Source of the DNA: Talinum fruticosum | Taxonomy: Eukaryota > Streptophyta > Magnoliopsida > Caryophyllales > Talinaceae | NCBI GenBank assembly: GCA_021018815.1 | Contig: JAITYX010000089.1 | Coordinates: 1,116,001-1,180,000 of the forward strand | Reading direction: 5' to 3' | DNA: 64,000 nt | Part shown: in pieces, positions 10,759 through 21,994 of the stretch | How the letters are laid out: each line of letters begins with the position of its first letter | How positions within the stretch are numbered: the stretch's first letter is position 1 | Translations under genes and position numbers: made by a program | The notes under the pieces: model-generated | What the model was told of the DNA's origin: nothing | Seen by the model: only the letters and a program-made list of their open reading frames with translations | Databases searched by the model: none

Positions 10759-11384
10759 TATTATCTTAAATTTCTTTGAGGCAAAAGCTAGTATCCTATT
10801 ACTTAATTGATGCCTGTGAGCCGACCCAATGTACCACAGTATAGGGATTTGGAACCATTCATACGTATGCATAAGTTTCCTATCCGGGAGAACTGTAATC
10901 TAGGAGTGAAAGCCGATGTCCTCAGGCCGAAATAAGTCACCTTCCTAGATTTTTGTATTTTGACGCATGTGAGCCGACGCAACTTATCACGGTGCTGAAA
11001 TTCGGAACCACTCACGCATATACACAAGTTTAATACCCAGAAAAACTCATGATCTAGGAGTGAAAGTCGCTACTTGTAGGCCGGAATATGTCACCTTCCT
11101 AGATTTTGTATTTCGATGCCTGTGAGCCGATCCAACGTACCACGGTATAGGGATTCGGAATCAATCATGCGTATATAAAAGTTTACTACTCGGAAAGACT
11201 CATGATATAGGAGTGAAATAAGCAAAAATATGTCACCTTCCTAAGAATTAACTTCTCAATTCGCATTATGGTTATTCTCTCTCTTATTCGTTTGTATGTA
11301 TATTAATTAAATTGATCGATGAGGCATGACACCACAATTTAAAAGCTTAAACTCGCTTCTCGATACAAAATACAAAACTTACAA
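10759..11384. repeat. Dispersed repeat family, copy B (left part)
   Basis: This part aligns with copy A from TTAAATTTCTTTGAGGCAAAA onward. It holds three tandem units beginning near 10810, 10963 and 11117 (spacing about 153 bp), then the ACTTCTCAATTCGCATTATGG spacer. It is interrupted after TACAA (11380-11384) by a solo LTR and resumes at 12917. Confidence 0.7.
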
Positions 11385-12916
11385 TGAAGACTCATACTTT
11401 GCATGTATACCATTCTGAGTACCATCAAGGAATCAAGTCCAGACTTCATCTCTTGTAAGTTTTGATTACAAGTCATTCTAAGTGTTTTAGAAACTTTTTG
11501 AGTGATATAGAATCTTTTCTGAGTGTTACAGAAACTATTACATTAGTTTTCATTTGATTCTGACTGACTCAGAAAGCATACTCTTGCTTATCTTTTATCA
11601 CACATAGTTCTGAGTCACTCAAACACCACTCAGACTTATTGCATGTTCAAACATTTGCTCTAACATGTATAAACTCAGGTCTGACTTCACACTCTATGTC
11701 CTAAGTGAATTTCATTGTTAATTCATCTTTCTAAGTCATTATATTTTGTTTGAACTATGCCTGTCTAGATCAAGTTTTACTACTCTGATATTCTTTATCT
11801 AACTTGATTTACTTGTAGACTGACTCAGATGTAATTTGAGTATAATGAATATTAGACTCAGAAAATTCCACTTTTCCAAGACTCAGATAATTATGCACTT
11901 AATTATCTTAATTAAATTATTATCTGTGTCTAATCTTGGACCAAAGTATTTTATACTTTGAGAAGCAAATTGATTTACTTTTGTAGGTTATCTAAACGAG
12001 GTTATCCTATTTTTGAAATACAAAAGTAACCGACTTCAAGTTGTCAATCACTAGCAGACAAAGCTTTTTACTTCTAACCAAGGCCCGGACATCGTGTGCT
12101 GGGTTGTCTGTTTCCAAAACTGAAAATATTTAACGCTAAGCTCAACGGTGGTTTCCACCTTACTTTTCAGACACCACCAGTGAATTGGGACAGCCCAAAG
12201 AGTCAAGAGCCGTTGCACAACGTTCACATCTCAACGGATATTTTCTGAGTCACTCAGAAAACCGCTTCAACGGTCACAAAGGACTTCTAATTAGAAGATA
12301 GTCACAACGGCTAATTTGCTTGGTTATCTATAAATACAAGTCACTTCACAAAACGACGAAATTGCTGAACCAATTGTCAATACACGCACTTATGCAAAAG
12401 TCTTTGTATTTATACTCAATCTTCTACTTACAACTCCAACTCTGAGTTTAACATCTTTTTAAGTTGTAAGGTCTTGTAATCAGTCTCAGACTCTTATTCT
12501 TACTTTCTGAGTAAGGTCCCTTGACTGAGTTGTAAGGGTTATCTCAACTCAGCTGTCCCTAACTATAAAGGTTACCTCAGTTAGGAAGTACTAGATCAGA
12601 TAAGGGAATTTCTGAGTTTAGAAAAATCTTGTAAGGAATTGTCTAAGGGAGCAATTCTAGTTGAGTCTTTCTACTGTATTTTGTGGATTTAAAATAGTGG
12701 ATTTGACTTGGTGCTTAGATTAGCACTGACCGTGATTTTCTGCCCCAAGAAGGTTTCTACGTATTTTCTGAGTTAACACTTTTATGAGTCCAATCTAGAC
12801 TCATATTACCTTAAAGTCAGTTTCAGACTTTAATCTTCTATTCTTTGTTTAAAATTCCTCATCATCCTAGTTACCCCCATTTAGGGTGACTAACTCTCTC
12901 CAAGAATAAACCTTCA
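11385..12916. mobile_element. Solo LTR (1532 bp) with TACAA target duplication
   Basis: The element begins TGAAGACTC and ends CCTTCA, so the termini are TG...CA with the short inverted repeat TGAAG/CTTCA. It is flanked by the 5-bp direct repeat TACAA (11380-11384 and 12917-12921). Copies A and C of the host repeat read straight across this site, which proves an insertion. No primer-binding site or gag-pol follows, so this is a solo LTR left by recombination. A TATA-like CTATAAATACAAG near 12329-12341 would be the LTR promoter. Superfamily is not certain; length and TATA placement would suit a copia element. Confidence 0.85.
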
Positions 12917-13215
12917 TACAAGCATCCCGAGATAAGACCCTCGGATTGTGAGGGTTCAAAATTACTTTGGAGGTCATCATGGACCTCCCGACGCCAGTGG
13001 GGTTAAATGGTGTTGGCTCTAGAGGCCATTTAGCCATGGGGATTTCTGATGACCACCACGGACAGGCCCACGGCCTGTGAGATCATCCGTGGTTGGTGTT
13101 TCTCATTGATAAAATCACTGCTGTCCACACGGCCTTCCCTACAGCTGTGGGGGCAACGTGATGGGTGGCAGTGACTCCCAAAATTCACTTTTTTTTCTTC
13201 CGGATATTTTTTTCT
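12917..13215. repeat. Dispersed repeat family, copy B (right part, truncated)
   Basis: After the solo LTR the host repeat resumes with CAAGCATCCCGAGATAAGACCC, matching CAAGCATTCCCGAACAAGGCCC of copy A. The GC-richer ACCACGGAC block follows. Homology ends near 13215, where the sequence changes to the ACACCTTTATTCAATTATAC word also found in RLP spacer near 9628. Confidence 0.65.
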
Positions 13216-13918
13216 TCCACACCTTTATTCAATTATACTCCACAAAATGAGTAATATATTCAAAATGATAAACATTGGATTTGGCCAAATGGACCGTCTA
13301 TTTCAAACCATTCATTTTTTTCTATTTGCCATTTTACGACTACAAATTTGTGGTTCTATTTGATTTTAAAAAATAAGTGGGAAAGAAAATTTAAATGGAA
13401 AAAAGTGAGGAAGAAAAAATGTAAGAGAAATTTTTTTTTTCTCGTGTTTGGTTCAATAAAAAAAAAGACGGGAAAAAATTATAATCTCTTTCTAACATCT
13501 TGTCCGTCCATCTTTGCTATGGAAAGGAGAGAAAAAAATTCTCGATAACCTTGATTAATTAAAGTTACGGTATATCATTGATCAAATTGACAAAATTTTT
13601 AATGATTTTTTCCAAGCAAACTTTTTTTCTCTCCTTTTTCTTCAATTCAAACAACGAAAACAAATTCATTTTTCATATTTTTTCGTTGTTTCTAATTTTT
13701 CTAGAGTTAAATAGAGCCTAGTCTTGCACTTTGCTCTCAGCCATCACGATCGTGCTCAGGTTCTTAGTGATCTTCCCTAAGTCAAAATTGTGATTATAAA
13801 GTTTATGTCAGTAATTGTATCCATCTACATATATAATGACATCATTAATACTTGATTTACTTTTTAATCTGCACTCCTAAATAAATGACAAGAGCAATTT
13901 GCCAGCTTATCAAGTTAT
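13216..13918. other. Spacer downstream of G3
   Basis: No gene is supported. The stretch is rich in A and T runs (about 13368-13445 and 13620-13690). A possible plus-strand frame at 13348-13548 is lysine-rich low-complexity and has no recognisable domain. Confidence 0.35.
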
Positions 13919-14108
13919 ATAAATTAGAGGTCACACAAACGAGAGGCACTTGCTAGTAAAGTCGATACAAATTAGTCACCACCAAATTAGGTGAGGAAAT
14001 TCCATTGTGAGATAATTTTGTATTCTATTTCAAATAAGTGAGTTATTGCGTGTATACCCTCTAATTTATTTATGAGAAATATTTATGTAATTTTACTATT
14101 CAAATAGT
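13919..14108. repeat. RLP array spacer repeat, copy 1
   Basis: An approximately 190-230-bp spacer block, AATTAGAGGT...GAGGCACTTGCTAGTAAAGT...GTAATTTTACTATTCAAATA, recurs at about 17745-17975 and 20660-20889. It sits between RLP units and marks the boundaries of the tandem duplication. Confidence 0.7.
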
Positions 14109-14281
14109 ATAAGTATATTTTTTGAGCATATGGTCCCGTAATTTTTCCATATCATTTCGGAGGCTTTTCCACGTAAAAGTTCATGTTTCTCCATCTATTA
14201 TATTCTGCATATTTTTATTAACCATCTTAAAATTACACAAAGAAAGAAAACGATGATGAAGCAATCACCAACGGATTATTT

Positions 14282-17208
14282 CTAGGTGTTCCTCCAAACT
14301 CTGGCTATGTTGACAACAACCATCACATAGAGCCTGTTTTGTATGTTGTCGACGAATCGGAAATAAGCATGTCTCCAAGATCTGTTGATCACCAAAGTTC
14401 CACAAATGACCCAAAATCCTACAATAAACCCAAGCACCACACTTATGTACAACCCAGGAAAAATATTATCATCATCGTCCTTCTCATTGTCATCTTCAAG
14501 GGCTGTGTTGGTGTCCTTTGGCATGTCAGTGGACGGTTGATCTCCAGGACATTTTGGGAGTGGCTCCCCACAAAGTCGAGGATTCCCCATGTATGATGAA
14601 GGATTAAAACTCTGTAGTTGAGTTCCTGGAGGAATTCTTCCAGACAAGTTGTTGTTGGACAAGTCCAAAATTTCCAAAGAATACAAACTGGATAGGCTTT
14701 CTGGAATCTCGCCACAAAGTTGGTTGCCTGACAGATCAAGAAACTGTAGAGATGTGAGCTTCCCAATTTTTGGTGTAATGTTTCCGTTCAATCTGTTTCT
14801 TGATAAGTTCAAGAATACCATGCCTGTCAGACTTGAAATTCCGTCAGGAATCGGCCCTTCCAACTCATTGTCTGAAATATCAATAGCTATAACTTGTCCG
14901 AGATAATTCTTAAAGCTCCATTCTTTTCTTTTCCACATAATCCAGGAGGCATCAGAGAAGGAAGCCCAACTACTCAAAGGAGGAAAAATAATTTCTACGG
15001 TATCATCAGCAAATGGGAGAGATGGAGTGTACATCATTGCTCTCAAATTGTCAATGCAGTTTGGAATATGTCCAAAGAAGTGATTACTTGACAGATCCAA
15101 AATATGGAGCTTTGATAATCGACAAAGGCTTGAAGGTACAACTCCAACAAAATTATTGCTCTGCAGGCTAAGAATGACAAGGGTGCTATTAAAACGGTCT
15201 CCAATCCATTGGGGTAGCTGCCCAGTTAGATCATTATATGAAAAATCAAGGGTAACCAAAGATGTACAATTCTTTAAGGAAATCGGCAATTCTCCAGAAA
15301 AGCTATTGTTCCGCAAATGGAGTGCTTGGAGTTGTGTTAACGCACCAAGGGAGTCCGGTAAATTTCCAGAAAAATTATTGTTATCCAATCGGAGGGAAAT
15401 TAATTGATCAAAGTAGCCCCAATAATTTGGAAGCTCCCTGACACCAAGTTGTTTGAGAGGTCAAGGTAGAAGATCACCACTTTGGTTTGGGGACAAAAAA
15501 GGAGGCCACATCTGAGAACATATTGTCATTTAGCCACAATATAGAAAATTTTCCAAGAAATGATGGTACTGCTCCTTTAAACAAGTTTGAACTCAAGTCT
15601 ATCAGAGGAGATTCATCAAAATCAACCAACACATCTGGAACGATTCCACGAAACTTATTATTGGAAATATTCAGGAACTGAATATTGGCTGGCAATGAAT
15701 TCCAAAAAGAAAAGGGGATAGTGTCAGAAACTCCTGTATGAGATATATCTAGGACAGAAAAATTCATTTGTGTAAGGAGCCATTGTGGGAAATAAGGGCC
15801 CAACCTACAGGACCTTAGACTAATAGTATCTAACTGAAAAGGAGGAACCCAATTGACACTAATATCAACCACGAGCTCCGGGTTATCAGACAAGTCCAAG
15901 GAACCCAACCTTGAAAGATTTGACAAGTGGTGGTTCGAGAATGTACCTTTCAAGGAATTGATACCAAGACCCAAATCCTCAAGGTTGAAAAGTTGTCCTA
16001 AACAGGGGCTAATGGTGCCATTTAGTTGGTTAAACCAAAGATGTAATACACGCAGCGAAGAAAATGTACAGATCGTATCAGGTATGGAACCCCAAAGGCG
16101 ATTGAAACTTATGTCCAGAGACATTAGTGACTTGTGTGTACATGATTGAGATAAAGCTTGGATTATGATAGAAAGCTCATTAGTTATGTTATTATAGCTT
16201 AAGTCTAGTTGACGTAAGCTGCATAAATCTCCAAGGATTTGTGGATTCAACTTGCTCCCTTGAAAGTTGTTTGTGGAAAGATCAAGATGCTCAAGAAATT
16301 TTAGGTTGGAAATAGATTCAGGAAAGGGATCTTCAAATCCATTATTTGAAAGGTCGACATAGGAAAGAGATAGCATGGTCCCTAAAGCGCTAGGAATGTT
16401 GCCATGGATGTGATTACCAGAGAGGTCAAGGTATACAAGTTTTGAACTGAGTCCGGTGAAGTTGAACAACCATTGGATTAATATCCCTCTGTCATTGAAA
16501 TTGTTGTTAGCAAGACTGAGAACACGCAAAGTGGTTGATGAATTTGTGTAGACAAGGGAGGAGGGAATTGATGGAGAAAGACTACATCCATCCATTTGAA
16601 GGCTTCTTAAAAGAGGGAGGTTGTTAACAACATGCATCCAGTCTGTGGCTCGACTAAGATCAACGCCCCCAAGTTGATGTCCCTCAACAAAGTTAGATGG
16701 GAAAGCCAACACAAGCTTTTGGAATACCCAGTTTGAGTAAGATCAAGAGTTGTTAAGCTTGAAAGATTTGCTAACTGTTGAGGAATTTCCCCAAAGAACA
16801 ACAATTGGAGAGATTGAGGTACTTCAAACTATGGAGGGAACCGATGAAGCTGGGGATGGGTTCGAGAATATTCAAGCTGAGGTCCAAATATTTCAGATGT
16901 TTTAGCACAAGGAGTGAAGGACTTAATTTACCTTCCAGACAGGGGTGATCAAAACCCGTCCCACTAAGATGAAGGCTGATGACATGATTGGTATGATTAT
17001 CACAGCGGATGCCGTCCCACTGGCAGCAGTCGGATCTGCCATCCCAAGAGGCAAGCAACCCACAATTGTCAACTGAAATCCCCTGTTTGAGTTGGAGCAA
17101 GGCTTGTCTCTCCTCCCCGATACACTGCATCATGGCAGAACAACTGAGGTAGGATATTAAAAACCAGGGAAACACAAAGACAAAGTACGGGTAGGAGGAA
17201 CACTTCAT
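14282..17208 (-). pseudogene. LRR receptor-like protein pseudogene G3
   Basis: A full-length RLP relative, broken by several frameshifts. The homologous ATG is at 17206-17208 (MKCSSYPYF..., signal peptide); an in-frame ATG at 17271 lacks conservation. The LRR N-cap (CIGEERQALLQLKQG, DCCQWDGIRCD) is followed by frame changes near 16800, near 16690, at 15497-15502 (T-run, same place as in G1 and G4) and near 15435 (one G missing before AGCTTCC). The last 368 codons (15388-14282) are open and include the island (WIMWKRKEWSF), the GNPRLCGEPLPKCPGD motif, acidic stretch, TM helix and a tail ending RVWRNT. Long LRR runs survive between lesions, so decay is recent or partly artefactual. Confidence 0.87.
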
Positions 17209-17744
17209 TTCTTGTGAAACTGAACAAACGGCATATATCTGTTCATCAAATGGAGAAGAAATAAGAGGCATCTAAGTCGTCCTAATGGACACCAAGTTTG
17301 ATCTTATGGGCATTTCAACTTTACATGCAAAACTGCAGGGGAGAAATTTTGATATTCTTCCAACCCCTCTAATACGTTATTTTGCATATGTAGTGACCGT
17401 GGACTTCATTCCCACCCCTGATATTACTTTCCAATCTTCATTGTGTGGAAATTTCTAAACCTTGAAATTTCATACTCCACCAGCAAACTTCCCACCGAAG
17501 AAAAATCAAAAGACAAGATAAAGTTCTGTTGGGTCCCTCCATAGTCCCATCCATATAATAAATAAATTAAAATCAATTAACATTATTGTTGCGTCCCAAT
17601 TCATTTATATTTACTGATGATAAAATAGATAAAATCTTTAAAAATGGGTTATTTAATGTTCTTTGTACTTGTCATTTAAAAAAATGATAAAAGTCATCTT
17701 GTGTGCCTGTCATGCCTAAGCCTAGATGAAGAAAAATTTGAGTT
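17209..17744 (-). promoter_or_regulatory. RLP G3 upstream region
   Basis: This is the 5' UTR and promoter of G3. Blocks shared with the orphan promoter (20057-20530) include TTGTGAAACTGAAC, GGGGAGAAATTTTGATATTC, ACCCCTCTAATACGTT, GACCGTGGACTTCATTCCCA and CCTGATATTACTTTCCA. No TATA box as clear as that of G1 or G4 is visible. Confidence 0.5.
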
Positions 17745-17975
17745 CTAAAAATTAGAGGTGATTTGCTAGTTTTAAAATCAATCCACAAAAACGAAAGACA
17801 CTTACGGGTATAAAGCGGCTAGTAATTAGTGAGTGTAAACCACTAAATTAGGCGAGAGAATTCCACCGAAATTAGGTTAGATTAATTTTACACTCTAGCC
17901 CGAGTGGGTGAGTTATTAAATGTATATCCTATAGTTTATTTAGATGAGATATTATTATAATTTTATTATTTAAAT
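17745..17975. repeat. RLP array spacer repeat, copy 2
   Basis: Second copy of the inter-unit spacer, from AATTAGAGGTGATTTGCTAG to ATTTTATTATTTAAATAACTG. It lies upstream of G3 and is closest to the third copy at 20660-20889. Confidence 0.7.
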
Positions 17976-18489
17976 AACTGTTTCAATCTTCTTTCTTTTA
18001 TTTCCTTTCTTCATTTTATTGTCAGAATATTGAGGGATTAAGAATAAGTTTGATAACGTAGCAATTAATATGTCACTAAAAGTAAAAAATATTATAGAAT
18101 AAAAATATTAATTTTTTCTTTTTAAATATAAAAAATTGGTTAAAACAGTAAATAATTTAAAATGAAGGACGTAATAGTTACCCAATTACACATTTTATTT
18201 ATATGATTGGATTAGTACGATTAGATAGATTAGTTTTTTTCTATTAAAAAATGTCAATATAGTGTAATCTCTTGTGCTGAACTTTTTATCTGCTACTTTT
18301 AACTTACGCGAAAATTTTATTATCGTTACATGTTCATTAATTTACATTATTAAATCTTTATTTTATTTTATATATTGGAAAAGAGATTCGAAAACTATAT
18401 TAATTTTTAATACTCAATATCGTACATATAGTTTCTCCTATCGTATTTTTCATTTAGTACTTTCACGTTAAATTTATGCCATATTTTTT
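17976..18489. other. AT-rich spacer
   Basis: No gene is supported. The first 60 bases continue the homology with 20890-20950 (CTGTTTCAATCTTCTT...ATTGTCAGAATATTGAG). After that the sequence is AT-rich and unique in the window. Confidence 0.35.
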
Positions 18490-20045
18490 CAATACCGTAC
18501 ATATACCACGCTACTGAGATTTGAAACCACTGATGTGTGTGCAAAGTTTCCTATTTGGGGAGGAATCGTAATCTACGAGTGAAAGTCGCTGCCCTCAGGC
18601 CCTAATAAGTCATCTTTCTAAATCTCGTATTTTGACGCCAATGAGCCGACCCAACGTACCACGGTATAGGGATTCAAAACCACTTACGCGTATACTCAAG
18701 TTTCCTATCCGAGATGACTCGTAATATAGGAGTGAAAGTCGCTGCCCTCAGGCTGGAATAAGTCACCTTCCTAAATCTTGTATTTTAACACCTGTGAGTC
18801 GACCCAATGTACCACGGTACAAGGATTCAGAACCACTCACTTGTGTACTCAAGTTTACTACTCGGAAGGACTCATGATATAGGAGTGAAAGCCACTATCT
18901 GTGGGCCGGAATACGTTAGACTTTGTACCGGTAAAATGCTCAAGCCTAAGAAATCAACTTCTCAATTCACTTTATGGTTTCTATCTCTCTCGTTCCTTAT
19001 ATATATAGATTACTTGATGAGGCTTAAGACCATACTTTAAAAGCTTAAACTGGCTTCTCAATATAAATACAAAACTTACAAACATCCTGGGACAAGGCCC
19101 TCGGGCTATAGGAGTCCAAAATTTCTTTGGAGGCCACCACGGGCCTCCGCACGGCTGGTGGAGGCCAATGGTTGGCTTTAGAGGTCATCATGGGCCTCTC
19201 CAATGGTTGGTGGGGACTTTTTCATCATGGGCCTCTCCAATGGTTGGTGGGGACTTTTGGTGGCCACTGCGAGCTACCCCGTGGCCTGTGGGTGGTGGGT
19301 GTTTAAGGTTATTTAAGTTGCTGCTGGCCACCACGGCCTATCCCACAGGTTGTGGGGGCACCCATGGTTGGTGGCAGTAGCTTCCAAACTCCATTTTCTT
19401 TTCTTCTATGCATTTTGTCTTTATAAGATATCTATGGAAGGTTTGTTTTATAAATTTTCCAGTATTCTAAGTATCACATTAGCTTAATAAAACCCATTAA
19501 AACATATATGCAAGGCAATTAATTCCCAACCAAAATTTGGACAAACTCGAGTTAATATTTCCGACCACTCATTCCTAATAGCACTACACCAAGTATATTC
19601 AATAGCATATTTCAAACCTCAATCAAAATTATAACTTCACAAAGATCTAAATATGGTTAGTACACCTTCATATTCATGCATGAAATTATAACAACAAAGA
19701 GAGAAGCTCAACCAAGTAGATGATGATGATCATGTTTCTACTGCCTTTTCCTTCTAACATCTCCTAATATATTTATATCAACGAGTCACTCCAAGAACAC
19801 ATGCATGCATCAATTTCTTAAAGTTTTAAGCATTCAAAGTTGGTCCACAAGCACACTTACGAAATTCATTTTGATTGGAAAGTAGTATACGGTGCGAGAA
19901 GAAGGAAATTCACTTTAATGAAGATGATTAGTGCTATATTCTTGCTATTATTTGTGTTCTTTAACCTTTTTCTTCCCCTCTACCTTTGTTCTTGACTCTA
20001 TCCTTAATAAAGGTGTTTAACAGTGGAGATTGATGCTTCTGTTTT
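18490..20045. repeat. Dispersed repeat family, copy C
   Basis: Third copy of the family. It has a partial unit from about 18495 and full ~153-bp units near 18637 and 18789. The spacer, the GC-richer block (about 19090-19390) and an AT-rich tail follow, the tail matching copy A (ATGATGATCATGTTTCTACT near 19720; ACACATGCATGCA near 19797). It contains a perfect 37-bp tandem duplication (19185-19221 and 19222-19258). Its right end abuts RLP 5'-UTR sequence at about 20050. It carries no protein-coding sequence. Confidence 0.7.
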
Positions 20046-20056
20046 GTTAATATCAT

Positions 20057-20530
20057 TTCATTTGTTGTGAAACTGAACACATAATGAACGGAGATCAAGT
20101 TTGATCTTCTTCAGTAAAATATGCGAGTCTTTATATGGAAAACTGCCGGGGAGAAATTTTGATATTCTTGCAACCCCTCTAATACGTTTCTTGCATATTT
20201 AGTGACCGTGGACTTCATTCCCACCCCTGATATTACTTTCCAGTCTTCGTTGTGGGGAAATTTCTAAACCTTGAAACCCACCATCGAAGAAAAATCAAAA
20301 GAGAAGATTACATTCTGTTGGGTTCCCTCCATAATTGGTGGGACCTATATAATTAATTAATTAATTAATTAAAATCAATCAATGTTATTGTTGCTCTGAA
20401 TTTATGTTTACTTATTAGTGATAAAATAGGTAATATTTTTTAAAAAAGGTTATTTAATGTTTTTTATATTTATAAAAAAAAAAAAGAAATAACAGTCTTC
20501 TTGTGCTTGCCATGCCTAAGCCTGGGTGAA
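20057..20530 (-). promoter_or_regulatory. Orphan RLP promoter with start codon but no gene
   Basis: Bases from TTCATTTGTTGTGAAACTGAAC match the G3 start region (17204 onward), including the initiator CAT at 20059-20061 on the plus strand. The rest of the G3-type upstream region follows (GGGGAGAAATTTTGATATTC, GACCGTGGACTTCATTCCCA). On the coding side there is no RLP sequence at all: repeat copy C begins within a few bases. The receptor coding region has been deleted or displaced. Confidence 0.7.
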
Positions 20531-20538
20531 AAAAATTT

Positions 20539-20647
20539 CCAAGATATTACATTGGTACACCACGATTTTCTTCCTCACAATTAATTGTATTGACAAAGGG
20601 TGTTGGGATGGATTGCTTTGGCAAGGATTTGCACGGCCCGCCAGAGT
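20539..20647. mobile_element. 109-bp insertion flanked by AATTT duplication
   Basis: The G3 spacer reads AAAAATTTGAGTTCTAAAA. Here the same sequence is split as AAAAATTT, then 109 bp, then AATTTGAGTTCTAAAA, with AATTT at 20534-20538 and 20648-20652. The insert begins CCAAGATATTACATTGG and ends CCCGCCAGAGT. It has no obvious terminal inverted repeat and no gene. The type of element is unknown. Confidence 0.55.
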
Positions 20648-20659
20648 AATTTGAGTTCT

Positions 20660-20889
20660 AAAAATTAGAAGTGATTTGGTAGTTTCAAAATTAATAAATA
20701 AAAACAAGAGACACTTGCTAGTAAAGTGGATAGTAATTAGTGTGTATACAACCAAATTATGCTAGAAAATTCCACCGAAATTGGGTGAGAATAATTTTGC
20801 ATTCTATCTCGAATGGGTAAGTTGTTGAATGTGTATGCTATAATTTATTTAGACTGAGATATTATGGTAATTTTACTGTTCAAATAACT
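20660..20889. repeat. RLP array spacer repeat, copy 3
   Basis: Third copy of the inter-unit spacer, AATTAGAAGTGATTTGGTAG to AATTTTACTGTTCAAATAAC. It lies upstream of the orphan promoter and downstream of G4. Confidence 0.7.
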
Positions 20890-21249
20890 GTTTCAATCTT
20901 CTTATTTTTTTCTTTTTATTTTATTGTCAGAATATTGAGTGATTAAGACCATTCTAATGCCCCTTTTCACCATGCATAAACTAAACCAATAATTAAGATA
21001 AGTATAAAAATTAAAGCTTCTATAAATATATGTACATCCAATACATCGAAACTCATTGGCCATGGATAAAGAAAAACCGCTTCAACATCAAAAACAACAA
21101 AACTAGAGCAAACTAGAAATACATTTTTCGAATCTACGATCCCGTGGTTGTTCCCTTCGTCTTGGAGGGTTTTTCAAGTAAAAATTTTATGTGTCTTCAT
21201 CTATTATATTTTACATAATTTTATTGACCATCTTAAAATTACACCAAGA
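20890..21249. other. AT-rich spacer
   Basis: No gene is supported. A stretch near 21150-21240 (TCATCTATTATATTTTACAT, CATCTTAAAATTACACCAAG) matches sequence downstream of G3 near 14190-14240, so it belongs to the duplicated 3' flank. Confidence 0.4.
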
Positions 21250-21994
21250 GGGAAATGGGTCTACTTCCTCTATACCGATAAGGTTAATGAGTTAAATCCT
21301 ATTACTACAAATGAGATTAGGCTTACAAAAAAATAAGGAAATGATAATGAAGCAATCACCAATGGATTATTGTTAGATGTTCTTCCAAACTATATTGTCT
21401 AGACCTGATCTAACCCAAATTTAGCTTTGTTCGATTCATTCAAATATAAGCAAATTAATATTAGAAATACGAGTATTTTAGCAAATTTTCGGTAAACCCA
21501 AACACGAAATTTTCGGTAAGCAATTTAATGTTAGAAATAGCTTTTACATTCACACAGACATTCTTCATACAAAATAGCTCTTACATTCATAGTTAGGCTT
21601 ATTGGATGAAATTCGACACAAAAATAAACATCGAAATCGAAAATTGACACATTTTGTTTGCCATCTTACAAATACAAATACATAGGCTAGATTTGTATTT
21701 AGGTTTCTCACTTTCAGCCACCACTGTCCTGTTCAGCTTCTTTATGTCCTCCCTAAGGAACGATTATCGTCACGAAACTCTGTTAGTAAATACTCCATTT
21801 TAGCAGTATAATGACACCACTTAGTATGTACTTCATCTTGATTTAGTCTCTTTAATATCAGCATGTAATGATGTCAATACACATACCGAATCCATGCAGT
21901 TTTCTAAAGTAAACAATATCTCCACAAGAATCAGAGATGTATGCTAATCAAAAATGAGGAAATAGTGATGAAAGAATTACCTGCATTGATAACT
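21250..21994. repeat. RLP 3'-flank duplicate (pairs with 4091-4873)
   Basis: Matches the region downstream of G1 over most of its length, including TCACAGACATTCTTCATACA, GACACCACTTAGTA and AATCAAAAATGAGGAAAT. One extra segment (about 21870-21920) is absent from the G1 flank. It includes the likely 3' UTR of G4. Confidence 0.75.

Noticed and set aside
13348..13548. Lysine-rich plus-strand frame
   Set aside because: Composition is due to A-runs; no start context or domain.
17209..17271. Upstream in-frame ATG for G3 adding 21 residues
   Set aside because: G1 and G4 have no such extension and the signal peptide begins at the conserved downstream Met.
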